A stretch of 9,852 nucleotides of DNA from positions 1 to 9,852 of the forward strand of contig CALWMQ010000161.1 in NCBI GenBank assembly GCA_944382025.1, written 5' to 3'. Every line of letters begins with the position of its first letter. The stretch's first letter is position 1. The position numbers were made by a program, and so were the translations under genes. The notes below the pieces were generated by a model. It worked only from the letters and a program-made list of their open reading frames with translations, made no database searches and was not told the DNA's origin. Of this stretch, positions 1 through 7,107 are shown piece after piece. Origin of the DNA: an uncultured Clostridia bacterium (GTDB taxonomy: Bacteria; Bacillota; Clostridia; Oscillospirales; Acutalibacteraceae).

Positions 1-539
1 TATTAAAGATCATATCAGGTGCGTTGATCCCTACGAAGGGACGGGTACGGGTAGACCGCCGGAAAGTCCAGCTGCTGACTTTGGGTACCGGCTTTGATCT
101 GGAGCTGACCGGCCGGGAAAACGTCTATCTCAGCGGCGCCATCATTGGATATACAAAGCGGTTTATCGACAGGAAATACCAGGATATTGTCCATTTCGCG
201 GAACTGGAAGGTTTTATGGAAGAAAAAGTCCGGAATTATTCTTCCGGCATGGTATCCCGCCTGGGGTTTGCCATTGCCACAGCACAGGAGGCGCCGGAGA
301 TCCTCATTTTGGATGAGGTTCTCAGTGTAGGGGATCTGTTTTTCCGGAAGAAAAGCGAAGCCCGGATCCGTGAAATGATTCACAGCGGTTCTACGGTGCT
401 GATTGTTTCCCATTCCCCATCGGTCATACGCAGCAACTGTACCAAAGCGATCTGGATTGAAAAGGGGAGGCTGCGGGCGGAAGGAAATCCCGGGGAGGTA
501 TGTGACGCATACGAAAATATGCAGAAGGCGCCGGGGTAA
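1..539 (+). CDS. Polysaccharide/teichoic-acid export ABC transporter ATPase, 5'-truncated by the window edge
   Basis: ATP-binding subunit of an ABC-2 type exporter for cell-surface polysaccharide (TagH/KpsT/Wzt group), acting on the cytoplasmic side of the membrane. The open frame starts at base 3 with LKIISG, the stretch that normally follows the Walker A loop, so the P-loop and N-terminus lie outside the window. Visible motifs are the family-typical ELTGREN segment (about 99-119), a variant ABC signature YSSGM (237-251), Walker B ILILDE (300-317) and the H-loop VSH (405-413). A TTG at 24 could be taken as a start but would give an enzyme without Walker A. The protein ends about 40 residues after the H-loop, so it lacks the C-terminal glycan-binding domain of Wzt-type ATPases. 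The matching permease is expected upstream. The next gene begins after 22 bp, so this is the first visible gene of the operon. Confidence 0.93.
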   Translation, partial: LKIISGALIPTKGRVRVDRRKVQLLTLGTGFDLELTGRENVYLSGAIIGYTKRFIDRKYQDIVHFAELEGFMEEKVRNYSSGMVSRLGFAIATAQEAPEILILDEVLSVGDLFFRKKSEARIREMIHSGSTVLIVSHSPSVIRSNCTKAIWIEKGRLRAEGNPGEVCDAYENMQKAPG

Positions 540-548
540 AGGCCGGAA

Positions 549-555
549 AGGGAGG
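549..555 (+). promoter_or_regulatory. Ribosome binding site fixing the GTG start at 562
   Basis: An AGGGAGG sequence lies 6 bases before GTG 562. It decides the start of the HAD-like gene, because the open frame itself runs back to an ATG at 403, deep inside the ABC ATPase gene. The extra 53 residues from 403 are Arg/Lys-rich and look like out-of-frame translation of the upstream gene. Confidence 0.75.
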
Positions 556-561
556 ATACGG

Positions 562-2562
562 GTGAAACAGCGTCTATATCGTTTCCTGGTGAACCGTCAT
601 CCCGGCATCCGGGACCGGTACGAGGCGAAGCGCCGTGAAGGGAGTACCCGCTGGCAGTCTCTTCTGTACCTGCTGTGGCTGAACTTCCAGTATACTGTGT
701 GTTGCCTGGGACAGCGGTCCCAGTTTTCTCAGGAGGAAGCGGTCACGCTCCTCAGCGAAGGCAGTGAATCCGGCTTGTCCGTACGGGAACCGCCGGAGGA
801 CTTAGCCAGGAAGCTGATGGCCTTTGACGTGGTTTCCTTTGATGTGTTTGACACCCTGATATTCCGGCGGTTTTCCCATCCGGCGGATGTATTTTATCTG
901 GTAGGGATGGAATTGGATTATCCGGATTTCCGCCGTCTCCGGATAGAGGCGGAAGCGGGCGCCAGACAAAAGAAGCAGCGAGAAACCGGCTGCGGGGAAG
1001 TAACTTTTGAGGAAATCTGGAGGGAATTGGAGCAGCGGAGCGGGATTCCCATGGAGCGGGGGATGGAGGTGGAAGCCCGATGGGAAGAACGGTGCTGTTA
1101 TGCCAATCCCTATATGAAACAGGTAACGGAAATCCTGAGGGCGCAGGGAAAACGGATGGTGATCGCCTCTGATATGTATTTAGGAGAACAACGGCTGCGG
1201 AAGCTACTTGCCCACAGCGGCTACGGCCCGTTCGAGGCGTATTTTGTATCCGCCGATGAGGGGGGATCCAAGGCTGACGGGAGGTTATATGCCCGCATCC
1301 GGCAATGGCTGGGGAAGGACAGGACATGTGCCCATATAGGCGACCACAAACTATCTGATGTCCGTCAGGCGGTACAGGGCGGGTTCACAGGGATGTGGTA
1401 TCCCAATGTACAGCAGGCCGGGGAGCCGTACCGGCCCCGGGATATGTCGGCGCTGACTGGAAGCCTGTACAGGGGGCTGGTCAATGCGCACATCCACAAC
1501 GGCCAGGCAGTGTATTCCAAAGCCTATGAGTACGGCTTTATCTATGGGGGCCTGTTTGTGGCCGGATACTGCCGGTTTATCCATCGGCTTGCCCAGGAGC
1601 GGGCGGTGGATAAGCTGCTGTTTTTATCCCGGGATGGAGCGGTTCTCCTGCAGGCGTACCGGCTGCTGTACCCCGGAGAAACCGACCGTACAGTATATGC
1701 TTATTGGTCACGGCTGGCAGCGGTTAAGCTGTCGGCTTTCTATTATAAGGCTGAGTATTTCCGGCGGTTTATTGATCATAAAGCGGGCCAGGGGTTTACG
1801 CTGGAAGAAATTTTAGGCGGGATGGAGCTTCCCGACCTGGTACAGGAAATGTGTCTGGAGATAAAAGCGCATCCGAAGGATCAGTTGACGAATAAAAACA
1901 GGGAGGATGTAAAAAGCTATTTACAACGGCATTGGAAGGAAGTCCTGAGGCATTACGCCGGTCAATCGGCGGCAGGTCGACAGTATTACAGCGCACTTCT
2001 GGAAGGGTGCAGGCAGGCGGTAGCGGTGGATATCGGATGGGCTGGCAGCGGTGGAATCATGCTGGATTATATGGTGAACCAGGTGTGGAAACTGGACTGT
2101 AGGATTACAGGCGTGGTAGCGGGTACCAATTCCCGGCGGAGCCCGGAACCGGATGCCGCCGAGCCCCAGTTGTTTTCCGGACGGATTGTCAGCTATCTTT
2201 ACTCCCAGAGTCGGAACCGGGATATATGGGGACTCCATGACCCGGCGTCGGGGCACAATCTGTATTGGGAACTTCTGCTGGGGGCGGCGGAGGGGAGCTT
2301 TCAGGGATTTTATCCGGATGGGGAAGGCGGATATGAGTGCCGGTTCAGGCGGCTGACACAAAACCCGGACGGAATCCGGGAAATCCATCGTGGTATTCTG
2401 GACTTTGTGAGACTGTTCCAGGAGACCGAGAATCGCCTGGGGCTGGAGATTCCTGTCAGCGGCCGGGACGCGTACGCTCCCATGATTGGGGTATGCCATC
2501 CTAAAAACAAGAAGTTTATGGCCGATTTGGAGGACATGATGGATGAAGAGCATATTACCTGA
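562..2562 (+). CDS. Large HAD-superfamily protein (COG5610 type) of a surface-glycan locus
   Basis: Predicted 666-residue cytoplasmic protein. Residues about 88-285 form a HAD domain: motif I FDVFDTL with likely nucleophile Asp94, motif II around Ser203 (VIASDMYL), the motif III Lys near 237 (GGSKADGR), and motif IV GDHKLSD (260-266). The residue two after Asp94 is Phe96, where HAD phosphatases usually carry the acid/base Asp; Asp97 follows. The C-terminal part (about 320-650) has FLSRDGA (354-360) and VDIGWAGSGG (489-498), which I associate with COG5610 proteins of polysaccharide loci. The biochemical role of that family is not established to my knowledge; hydrolase or glycan-modifying activity is inference. 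The GTG start is chosen for its ribosome site. The gene overlaps the next one by 20 bp, which suggests translational coupling. Confidence 0.82.
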   Translation: MKQRLYRFLVNRHPGIRDRYEAKRREGSTRWQSLLYLLWLNFQYTVCCLGQRSQFSQEEAVTLLSEGSESGLSVREPPEDLARKLMAFDVVSFDVFDTLIFRRFSHPADVFYLVGMELDYPDFRRLRIEAEAGARQKKQRETGCGEVTFEEIWRELEQRSGIPMERGMEVEARWEERCCYANPYMKQVTEILRAQGKRMVIASDMYLGEQRLRKLLAHSGYGPFEAYFVSADEGGSKADGRLYARIRQWLGKDRTCAHIGDHKLSDVRQAVQGGFTGMWYPNVQQAGEPYRPRDMSALTGSLYRGLVNAHIHNGQAVYSKAYEYGFIYGGLFVAGYCRFIHRLAQERAVDKLLFLSRDGAVLLQAYRLLYPGETDRTVYAYWSRLAAVKLSAFYYKAEYFRRFIDHKAGQGFTLEEILGGMELPDLVQEMCLEIKAHPKDQLTNKNREDVKSYLQRHWKEVLRHYAGQSAAGRQYYSALLEGCRQAVAVDIGWAGSGGIMLDYMVNQVWKLDCRITGVVAGTNSRRSPEPDAAEPQLFSGRIVSYLYSQSRNRDIWGLHDPASGHNLYWELLLGAAEGSFQGFYPDGEGGYECRFRRLTQNPDGIREIHRGILDFVRLFQETENRLGLEIPVSGRDAYAPMIGVCHPKNKKFMADLEDMMDEEHIT

Positions 2563-3526
2563 CGGAGAGCGGCCTATGGTACTGTACCATGCGGTCAGCT
2601 CCTATCAGCTTCTGGAAGTCATGCTGCACCGCATAACCGTGCGTCCGGACGCATGGGCGGCTTTGATCCTGCCGGATTTTATCACCGGTAAATATCCTCA
2701 ATACCGGCGTCTGGTTCAGAAAGGCTTTTTCAACCAGGTTTGCCTTTTCCCTTATCTGCGTATTCCCCATACCAATGAAAGCCGGATTATTGAGGAGGTA
2801 TCCCGTTATGGGAAGGAGCTGTTCCCATGGGATATAAGGGAATTCCAGGATATTTATGTTGCCGGGGCGCATTTCTATTTTTCCCTTTATCTGATTTCCC
2901 GGGAAATCCCCTTCTATTTTTTTGAAGACGCGGCCGGTATGCTGGGGAGGACGGACGAATTATACAGGAATCTGCGGACCCGTTACCCGGTGCATGCGGA
3001 GATCGCGCGAAAATACGGGCTGTTTGACGGCAGTCACCCGTTGATCCGGGAGATTCTCTGCTGCAGGCATGCCCAGGAAGGAAACGTATGTACTGAAAAG
3101 TGTAAAGACTTTACAGCACAGCGGGTGTTGGAATCCCTGCCTTCCGGAAAACGAAGGCGGCTGATTCATTTTTTTGTCCGGCGGCGATATTGGACGAGGG
3201 CGCAGGGGATCCTGTTGACACAGCATCTGGCTAATCTGGGCATCATGAGTGAGGAAGAACAAAAGGATTTGTATACCAGGCTGCGGGATGGGCCGCTGAA
3301 AAGCCAGCGGCTGATCATTAAGAAGCATCCGGATGATACCTTGGATTACGGGGAAATTTTCCCCGGCGCGCGGATTATCAGGGAAGTATTTCCCTCGGAA
3401 TTGCTGCCGTATGTGTTTGCCGGGAATCCCCCAAAAGTATTGTATACCGTGAGTTCCACAGGATGCGAAAATTTGAGCGATCATTTCATCATCAAGAAAA
3501 TAGGGCGGATCAACCATGATAAGTGA
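2543..3526 (+). CDS. Sialyltransferase-like glycosyltransferase (GT52/polysialyltransferase type)
   Basis: 327-residue putative cytoplasmic GT-B glycosyltransferase. Features shared with bacterial sialyl/polysialyltransferases are the N-terminal VLYHAVSSYQLLEVM strand-helix (13-27), an acidic FYFFEDAAG segment (124-132), a KKHPDD 'HP' motif (260-265) and a late VSSTGCENL 'SS' motif (303-311). In these families the HP and SS motifs hold the CMP-sugar donor, so a CMP-ulosonate donor is plausible, especially with a cytidylyltransferase gene downstream. The donor and acceptor cannot be read from sequence. ATG 2543 has a GGAGGA ribosome site at 2529-2534. A second ATG at 2576 also has GGAGAG just upstream and would give a 316-residue protein starting MVLYHAVSS, so either start is possible. 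It overlaps the previous gene by 20 bp and the next by 11 bp. Confidence 0.75.
   Translation: MKSILPDGERPMVLYHAVSSYQLLEVMLHRITVRPDAWAALILPDFITGKYPQYRRLVQKGFFNQVCLFPYLRIPHTNESRIIEEVSRYGKELFPWDIREFQDIYVAGAHFYFSLYLISREIPFYFFEDAAGMLGRTDELYRNLRTRYPVHAEIARKYGLFDGSHPLIREILCCRHAQEGNVCTEKCKDFTAQRVLESLPSGKRRRLIHFFVRRRYWTRAQGILLTQHLANLGIMSEEEQKDLYTRLRDGPLKSQRLIIKKHPDDTLDYGEIFPGARIIREVFPSELLPYVFAGNPPKVLYTVSSTGCENLSDHFIIKKIGRINHDK
2576..2590. repeat. Short perfect inverted repeat at the alternative start of the first sialyltransferase-like gene
   Basis: ATGGTAC-T-GTACCAT is a perfect 7-bp inverted repeat with one central base. It begins exactly on the second in-frame ATG (2576). Folded as RNA it gives 6 bp with a CTG loop. 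It may be coincidence, or it may hide the inner start codon. Confidence 0.35.
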
Positions 3527-4610
3527 GAAGGTTCTGGTGGTAGCGAATTCGGTCTACCAGCTGTTGACAGCGGTACACATGAAATCCTCCATACTATATA
3601 ACTGTGAAGTGGATTTGCTTGTCACTGATGTCATGCCGGGAATGGAAGATTTCATTCCGCGGCTAAAGGATACAGGTGTATTCAGACGGGTACTAACGGG
3701 ACATACCATGGAAATCAACAAAAAATACGCGGGTGCGGGGGAACAAGCACTGACGGAAGGGTTTCGTGAAATACCGGAGATTTTCCGCTGTCAGCTCAGC
3801 GATCAGCTTGACAGCTATAGTCAAGTGTACTTTGCCAATTTTGATCCGTTTACCCGTATGCTGGCCTGCCGGTACTATTACGATGACTGTGATTTTATGT
3901 GGTATGAGGATGGCTTTTCCTCTTATGTGATTGACTACCTGCGCGAGGACCGGGCTCCTATCAACCGTCACGCTGAAGGAAGGAAGATCAGGGACAAGGT
4001 GAGGGCCGTGCTGTTGTACGAACCCCACCTGGCTATGCGTGGTGACGGGCTTCCTAACCGGGCGCTCCCAAAGATCCAGCGTGAGAACCAGGGTTTGAAA
4101 GAGGAATTAAATTATATTTTTGACTATCATCCACCTGAAAAAGAGGCGAGTTTCATCTTTCTGGAGCAATCTTTTCGGGCGGAAGGGATCAAAAGCAACG
4201 ATTTGGAACTGATGAAGGAATGTCGGCAGATTGTAGGCGCGGGAAAGTTTCTGGTAAAGCCACATCCCCGGAACCCGGAGAATCTTCCGCTCCAGATGGG
4301 GCTGACCCGCCGATATATGGTACAGGCGCCCTGGGAACTGCTGCTGCTCAACGAAGACGCACGGGAACAGACCGTGATAACGGTCTGTTCCAACGCGGCG
4401 CTGACAGGACGTCTGGTTTTTGGCCTGGATATGCCAACGGTGATGCTGTACCGGCTGTTTGAGGGGAAGGTGCTTTGGAAAGAAGACGCTATCCTCAAAC
4501 GGTACCTGGAAAAATTCCGGCGGCAATTTGCCGGGAAGAACTACTATGTGCCGGAAACGGTGTATGAGCTGCGGCATGTACTGGAGTATTTGGGAGGGCG
4601 TCATGACTAA
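3516..4610 (+). CDS. Second sialyltransferase-like glycosyltransferase (GT52/polysialyltransferase type)
   Basis: 364-residue putative GT-B glycosyltransferase with the same architecture as the preceding gene. It has an N-terminal KVLVVANSVYQLLTAVHM strand-helix (5-22), an acidic WYEDGFSSY segment (129-137) resembling the DEG region of GT52 enzymes, the HP motif LVKPHPRN (246-253), and a late motif VCSNAALTG (290-298) where the neighbour has VSST. It probably transfers a CMP-activated sugar onto a growing surface glycan; this is inference from motifs and from the cytidylyltransferase downstream. ATG 3516 is preceded by a weak AGGGCGG site (3502-3508), and the start lies inside the end of the previous gene, so ribosomes probably re-initiate. 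It overlaps the next gene by 8 bp. A perfect 12-bp stem-loop sits in the codons of the late motif. Confidence 0.74.
   Translation: MISEKVLVVANSVYQLLTAVHMKSSILYNCEVDLLVTDVMPGMEDFIPRLKDTGVFRRVLTGHTMEINKKYAGAGEQALTEGFREIPEIFRCQLSDQLDSYSQVYFANFDPFTRMLACRYYYDDCDFMWYEDGFSSYVIDYLREDRAPINRHAEGRKIRDKVRAVLLYEPHLAMRGDGLPNRALPKIQRENQGLKEELNYIFDYHPPEKEASFIFLEQSFRAEGIKSNDLELMKECRQIVGAGKFLVKPHPRNPENLPLQMGLTRRYMVQAPWELLLLNEDAREQTVITVCSNAALTGRLVFGLDMPTVMLYRLFEGKVLWKEDAILKRYLEKFRRQFAGKNYYVPETVYELRHVLEYLGGRHD
4364..4391. repeat. Perfect 12-bp inverted repeat with GATA loop inside a glycosyltransferase gene
   Basis: GGAACAGACCGT (4364-4375) and its exact complement ACGGTCTGTTCC (4380-4391) flank a GATA loop. 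It lies within the codons for residues about 283-292, next to the late donor-site motif. No T tract follows and the open frame continues, so it is not an ordinary terminator. By simple expectation a 12-bp perfect stem with a 4-base loop is rare in a 10-kb window. Confidence 0.8.
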
Positions 4611-6345
4611 TCAGATCAAGGTATCGGTCATTATTCCGGTATACCAGGTGGAAAGCTATCTGGAAAGGGCTGTGGACTCTGTGCTGGCCCAGACCTTGGA
4701 GGAGAAAGAGATCATTCTGGTGGATGACGGCAGCTGGGACAGCTCGCCGGATATCTGCGACCGCTATGCCCGGGACTACCCGGAGATGATACAGGTAGTG
4801 CACAAGGAAAACCAGGGGCTGGGGATGGCACGGAATACGGGTGTGGAATTGGCGCGCGGGGAATATGTGGCCTTTATCGATTCCGACGATACGGTAGAAC
4901 CGGAAATGTATGAGGAGCTGTATACCAAGGCGGCAGAGGAAGACTGTGACATTGTTATGTGCGATGTCCAGATCCATTACGTGGAAGAAAACCGTTCCAC
5001 AGTGGTACGTTCTTATCCGTCGGTACAGGTGGATTTATCTGATTATATCGCCAACGGGAACAATATTACCTACAGTGTTAATAAATTGTTCCGCAGGGAA
5101 ATTTGGGATCATAACCGGTATGAAAAAATGCTGTTTGAGGATATTGCGCTGATCCCGGCGCTGATGACAAAATATCCCCGGATTGGTTATGTACCCAAGC
5201 CGTTTTACAACTATTACCGCCGCCCGAATACCATATCCACCACCCCTGTAGGGGATATGGTGGATATTACCGACGCATTCCGTCGGTATATAGACAATAG
5301 TAATCCCGCCTACCGGGAAGAGGTGGTTTACTGTACAGCTAAACAGCTTTACTGGAATATGACCCAATCCCGTGTGCTGTTTCAGGCGGATTTTATTGAC
5401 CTGCTCAAAGAATACAAGAAGGATTTCCTGTTAAACAGGTATATAGCCGGGGACGGCAAGATCAAGCGGATACTGGATTTTCTGGAAAAAGAGGTCATCC
5501 CGGATAATCTGATCTGCGTCCATTTCCACCGCCGGATTCCGGAGGAATATCTGGAAGAAATCCGCCGGGATTTTCCAAAGGCCGTTTTATTGGAAGCGGA
5601 TGAGCGTGTCCTGACCAATGGCATGTTTCCGGAATCGGTATCACGGGCATTGGCGGAAGGCCATCTTTCTTTTGCGGAGGAATATATGGCATTAAAGCTG
5701 CTGTATGAGCAGGGAGGAATCGTGTTATTTCCGGATATGCGGGCAAACCTGAACCTGAAAAAGCTCCGTCTCAACCCGATCTTTTTCGGCTTTGAGGATC
5801 AGGAGGATCTCACCGCGGGATGCTTTGGGGCGGTGAAGGGACATTATGTCATACAAGCGTTGCTGGACAGTTATGGGGAAGATAACATTTTCAACCGGGC
5901 GCTGTTACCGTTGAAAGACCGGCTCCGGGACTTTTTGATACGGCATTTCCGGCTGAGAGTCAACGGGAGGAAGCAGCTGCTGAAAAAGGAGATCCAGGTG
6001 TATCTGCCCAGTGTGTTAGCCTATGACATGAAGGATGGGGATAACTGCTGTAAGCGGAAGATAGGGGATATCCCGGAAGGCTATGAGGCAGTCAGCGGAA
6101 AGGTACTGGCCATGTGGTCCAACCGGATCCTGGAAAACTGGAACCTGTACAAGCGGGAACTCGACGGGAAACCGCCAGCGGTGAGCAAACCGGCGGCAAA
6201 ACCGGATCCGGCATCTTCATCCAATTTCCGTCAGGAATTGGATGCCCGTATTCAGGAGGTAGTGGAAACTTACGAAAATTCCACCTGCTGGAAACTCACC
6301 AAACCGCTGCGGATGCTGGCAAAGCTGTTTGGAAAGAAAGCCTGA
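4603..6345 (+). CDS. Two-domain glycosyltransferase: GT2 catalytic domain plus degenerate GT32-like domain
   Basis: 580 residues. The N-terminal GT-A/GT2 domain (about 6-230) has VSVIIPVY (7-14), the nucleotide-binding VDDGS (40-44), the metal-binding DSDD (93-96) and a FED segment (178-180), so it should add a sugar from a nucleotide donor at the inner membrane face. Residues about 303-425 resemble GT32/DXD sugar transferases: LSFAEEYMALKLLYEQGGI (355-373) is the typical helix before the DXD. At the DXD site the sequence is LFPD (375-378), so the first Asp is lost and this half may be inactive. A Pro/Ala/Ser linker (about 523-540) leads to a C-terminal tail with NSTCWKLTKPLRML (559-572), a motif seen at the ends of many Gram-positive surface glycosyltransferases. 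ATG 4603 is chosen for the GGGAGG site at 4592-4597 and the full GT2 N-terminus. The frame is open back to 4459, but that part lies over the previous gene. Confidence 0.87.
   Translation: MTNQIKVSVIIPVYQVESYLERAVDSVLAQTLEEKEIILVDDGSWDSSPDICDRYARDYPEMIQVVHKENQGLGMARNTGVELARGEYVAFIDSDDTVEPEMYEELYTKAAEEDCDIVMCDVQIHYVEENRSTVVRSYPSVQVDLSDYIANGNNITYSVNKLFRREIWDHNRYEKMLFEDIALIPALMTKYPRIGYVPKPFYNYYRRPNTISTTPVGDMVDITDAFRRYIDNSNPAYREEVVYCTAKQLYWNMTQSRVLFQADFIDLLKEYKKDFLLNRYIAGDGKIKRILDFLEKEVIPDNLICVHFHRRIPEEYLEEIRRDFPKAVLLEADERVLTNGMFPESVSRALAEGHLSFAEEYMALKLLYEQGGIVLFPDMRANLNLKKLRLNPIFFGFEDQEDLTAGCFGAVKGHYVIQALLDSYGEDNIFNRALLPLKDRLRDFLIRHFRLRVNGRKQLLKKEIQVYLPSVLAYDMKDGDNCCKRKIGDIPEGYEAVSGKVLAMWSNRILENWNLYKRELDGKPPAVSKPAAKPDPASSSNFRQELDARIQEVVETYENSTCWKLTKPLRMLAKLFGKKA
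5233..5267. repeat. Intragenic stem-loop in the GT2 gene
   Basis: ATATCCACC (5233-5241) pairs perfectly with GGTGGATAT (5259-5267), and inside it CCCC (5243-5246) pairs with GGGG (5251-5254) around a TGTA loop. A competing 8-bp pairing, CCATATCC with GGATATGG (5231-5238 and 5253-5260), uses the same bases. It falls in codons about 211-222 near the end of the GT2 domain. There is no T tract, so it is not a classical terminator. Confidence 0.6.
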
Positions 6346-6363
6346 TGAGAAAGGGATGGGAAA

Positions 6364-7107
6364 ATGAAAGCAGTAGCGATCATTCCGGCCCGGTATGATT
6401 CCAGCCGGTTCAGGGGTAAACCTCTGGCTGATTTGTGCGGCAGGCCGATGTTATGGTGGGTATACCGGCAGGTGAAAAAAAGCAGCCGGATCGGGGAAGT
6501 GTATGTTGCGACCGATCATGAGGACATCCGGCAGATGTGCCGCCGGTACGGGATGGATTGCCTGATGACCTCCGCGGGTCACCGGACCAGTACCGAACGG
6601 TTGTATGAAGCCGCTCAGTCAGTGCCGGCGGATGTGTATATCTGTGTGAATGGGGATGAACCCCTGATAGAGCCTTCTGTGGTAGAACAAGTGATACCGG
6701 CACAGATGGAGGGCTTCTTCGCCGCCAACCTGATGACCAAAATCCGCCATCCGGTTGAAGCGGTGGATGATACCAATATCAAGGTAGTGACCGATGAAGA
6801 AGGAAATGCCCTGCTGATGTCCCGCAGTCCGATCCCTCATCCAAAAGCCAGTATGGACTATGATTTCTATAAACACCTGGGCGTTTTAGCCTATTCCCTT
6901 GAGGCGCTCAGGTTTTTTGCCCAGACTTCCAAAGGATTTTTGGAACGGGTTGAGGATATTAATGAGCTGCGGTTTATAGAACATGGGAAAAAGCTGAAAA
7001 TGATCCCGGTAGAAGCCCATACCTTGTCGGTGGATACGCCGAAAGATCTGGATTATGTCCGGGGGATTGTAGCCGGGAAGCTGGAGAGGGGAGAGATTAC
7101 GCTGTGA
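6364..7107 (+). CDS. KdsB-like CMP-ulosonate cytidylyltransferase
   Basis: 247-residue cytoplasmic enzyme that would activate a 3-deoxy-2-ulosonic acid with CTP, giving the CMP-sugar and pyrophosphate. The family is clear: IPARYDSSRFRGKPL (7-21) is the nucleotide-binding loop, VATDHEDI (48-55), VNGDEPLI (95-102) with Asp98 at the likely metal site, YKHLGVLAYS (169-178) and VDTPKDLD (223-230) all match CMP-Kdo synthetase landmarks; the length is also typical. It differs from classical KdsB at HRTSTERL (73-80, usually GTDRL), INELR (199-203, usually LEQLR) and Arg17 (usually Pro), so the substrate may not be Kdo itself. The ATG has a purine-rich GAGAAAGGGA site just upstream. The gene follows the GT2 gene by 18 bp and its stop overlaps the aldolase start by 4 bp (GTGA), so the two proteins are probably made together. 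Confidence 0.88.
   Translation: MKAVAIIPARYDSSRFRGKPLADLCGRPMLWWVYRQVKKSSRIGEVYVATDHEDIRQMCRRYGMDCLMTSAGHRTSTERLYEAAQSVPADVYICVNGDEPLIEPSVVEQVIPAQMEGFFAANLMTKIRHPVEAVDDTNIKVVTDEEGNALLMSRSPIPHPKASMDYDFYKHLGVLAYSLEALRFFAQTSKGFLERVEDINELRFIEHGKKLKMIPVEAHTLSVDTPKDLDYVRGIVAGKLERGEITL

Noticed and set aside
403..561. Extended N-terminus of the HAD-like gene starting at ATG 403
   Set aside because: It lies inside the ABC ATPase gene, its product is Arg/Lys-rich out-of-frame sequence, and GTG 562 has a strong ribosome site.
752..1327. Minus-strand 191-residue frame, and similar long minus-strand frames at 1921-2553, 2960-3517 and 7053-7571
   Set aside because: They are antisense shadows of well-supported plus-strand genes; their products are Pro/Ser/Arg-rich with no domain.
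3350..3364. Palindrome GGGGAAATTTTCCCC as a regulator site
   Set aside because: It is inside the first sialyltransferase-like gene at Gly-Glu-Ile-Phe-Pro codons with no promoter nearby; probably coincidence.
4459..4602. Extended N-terminus of the GT2 glycosyltransferase
   Set aside because: It overlaps the preceding glycosyltransferase gene; the GT2 domain begins right after ATG 4603, which has its own GGGAGG site.
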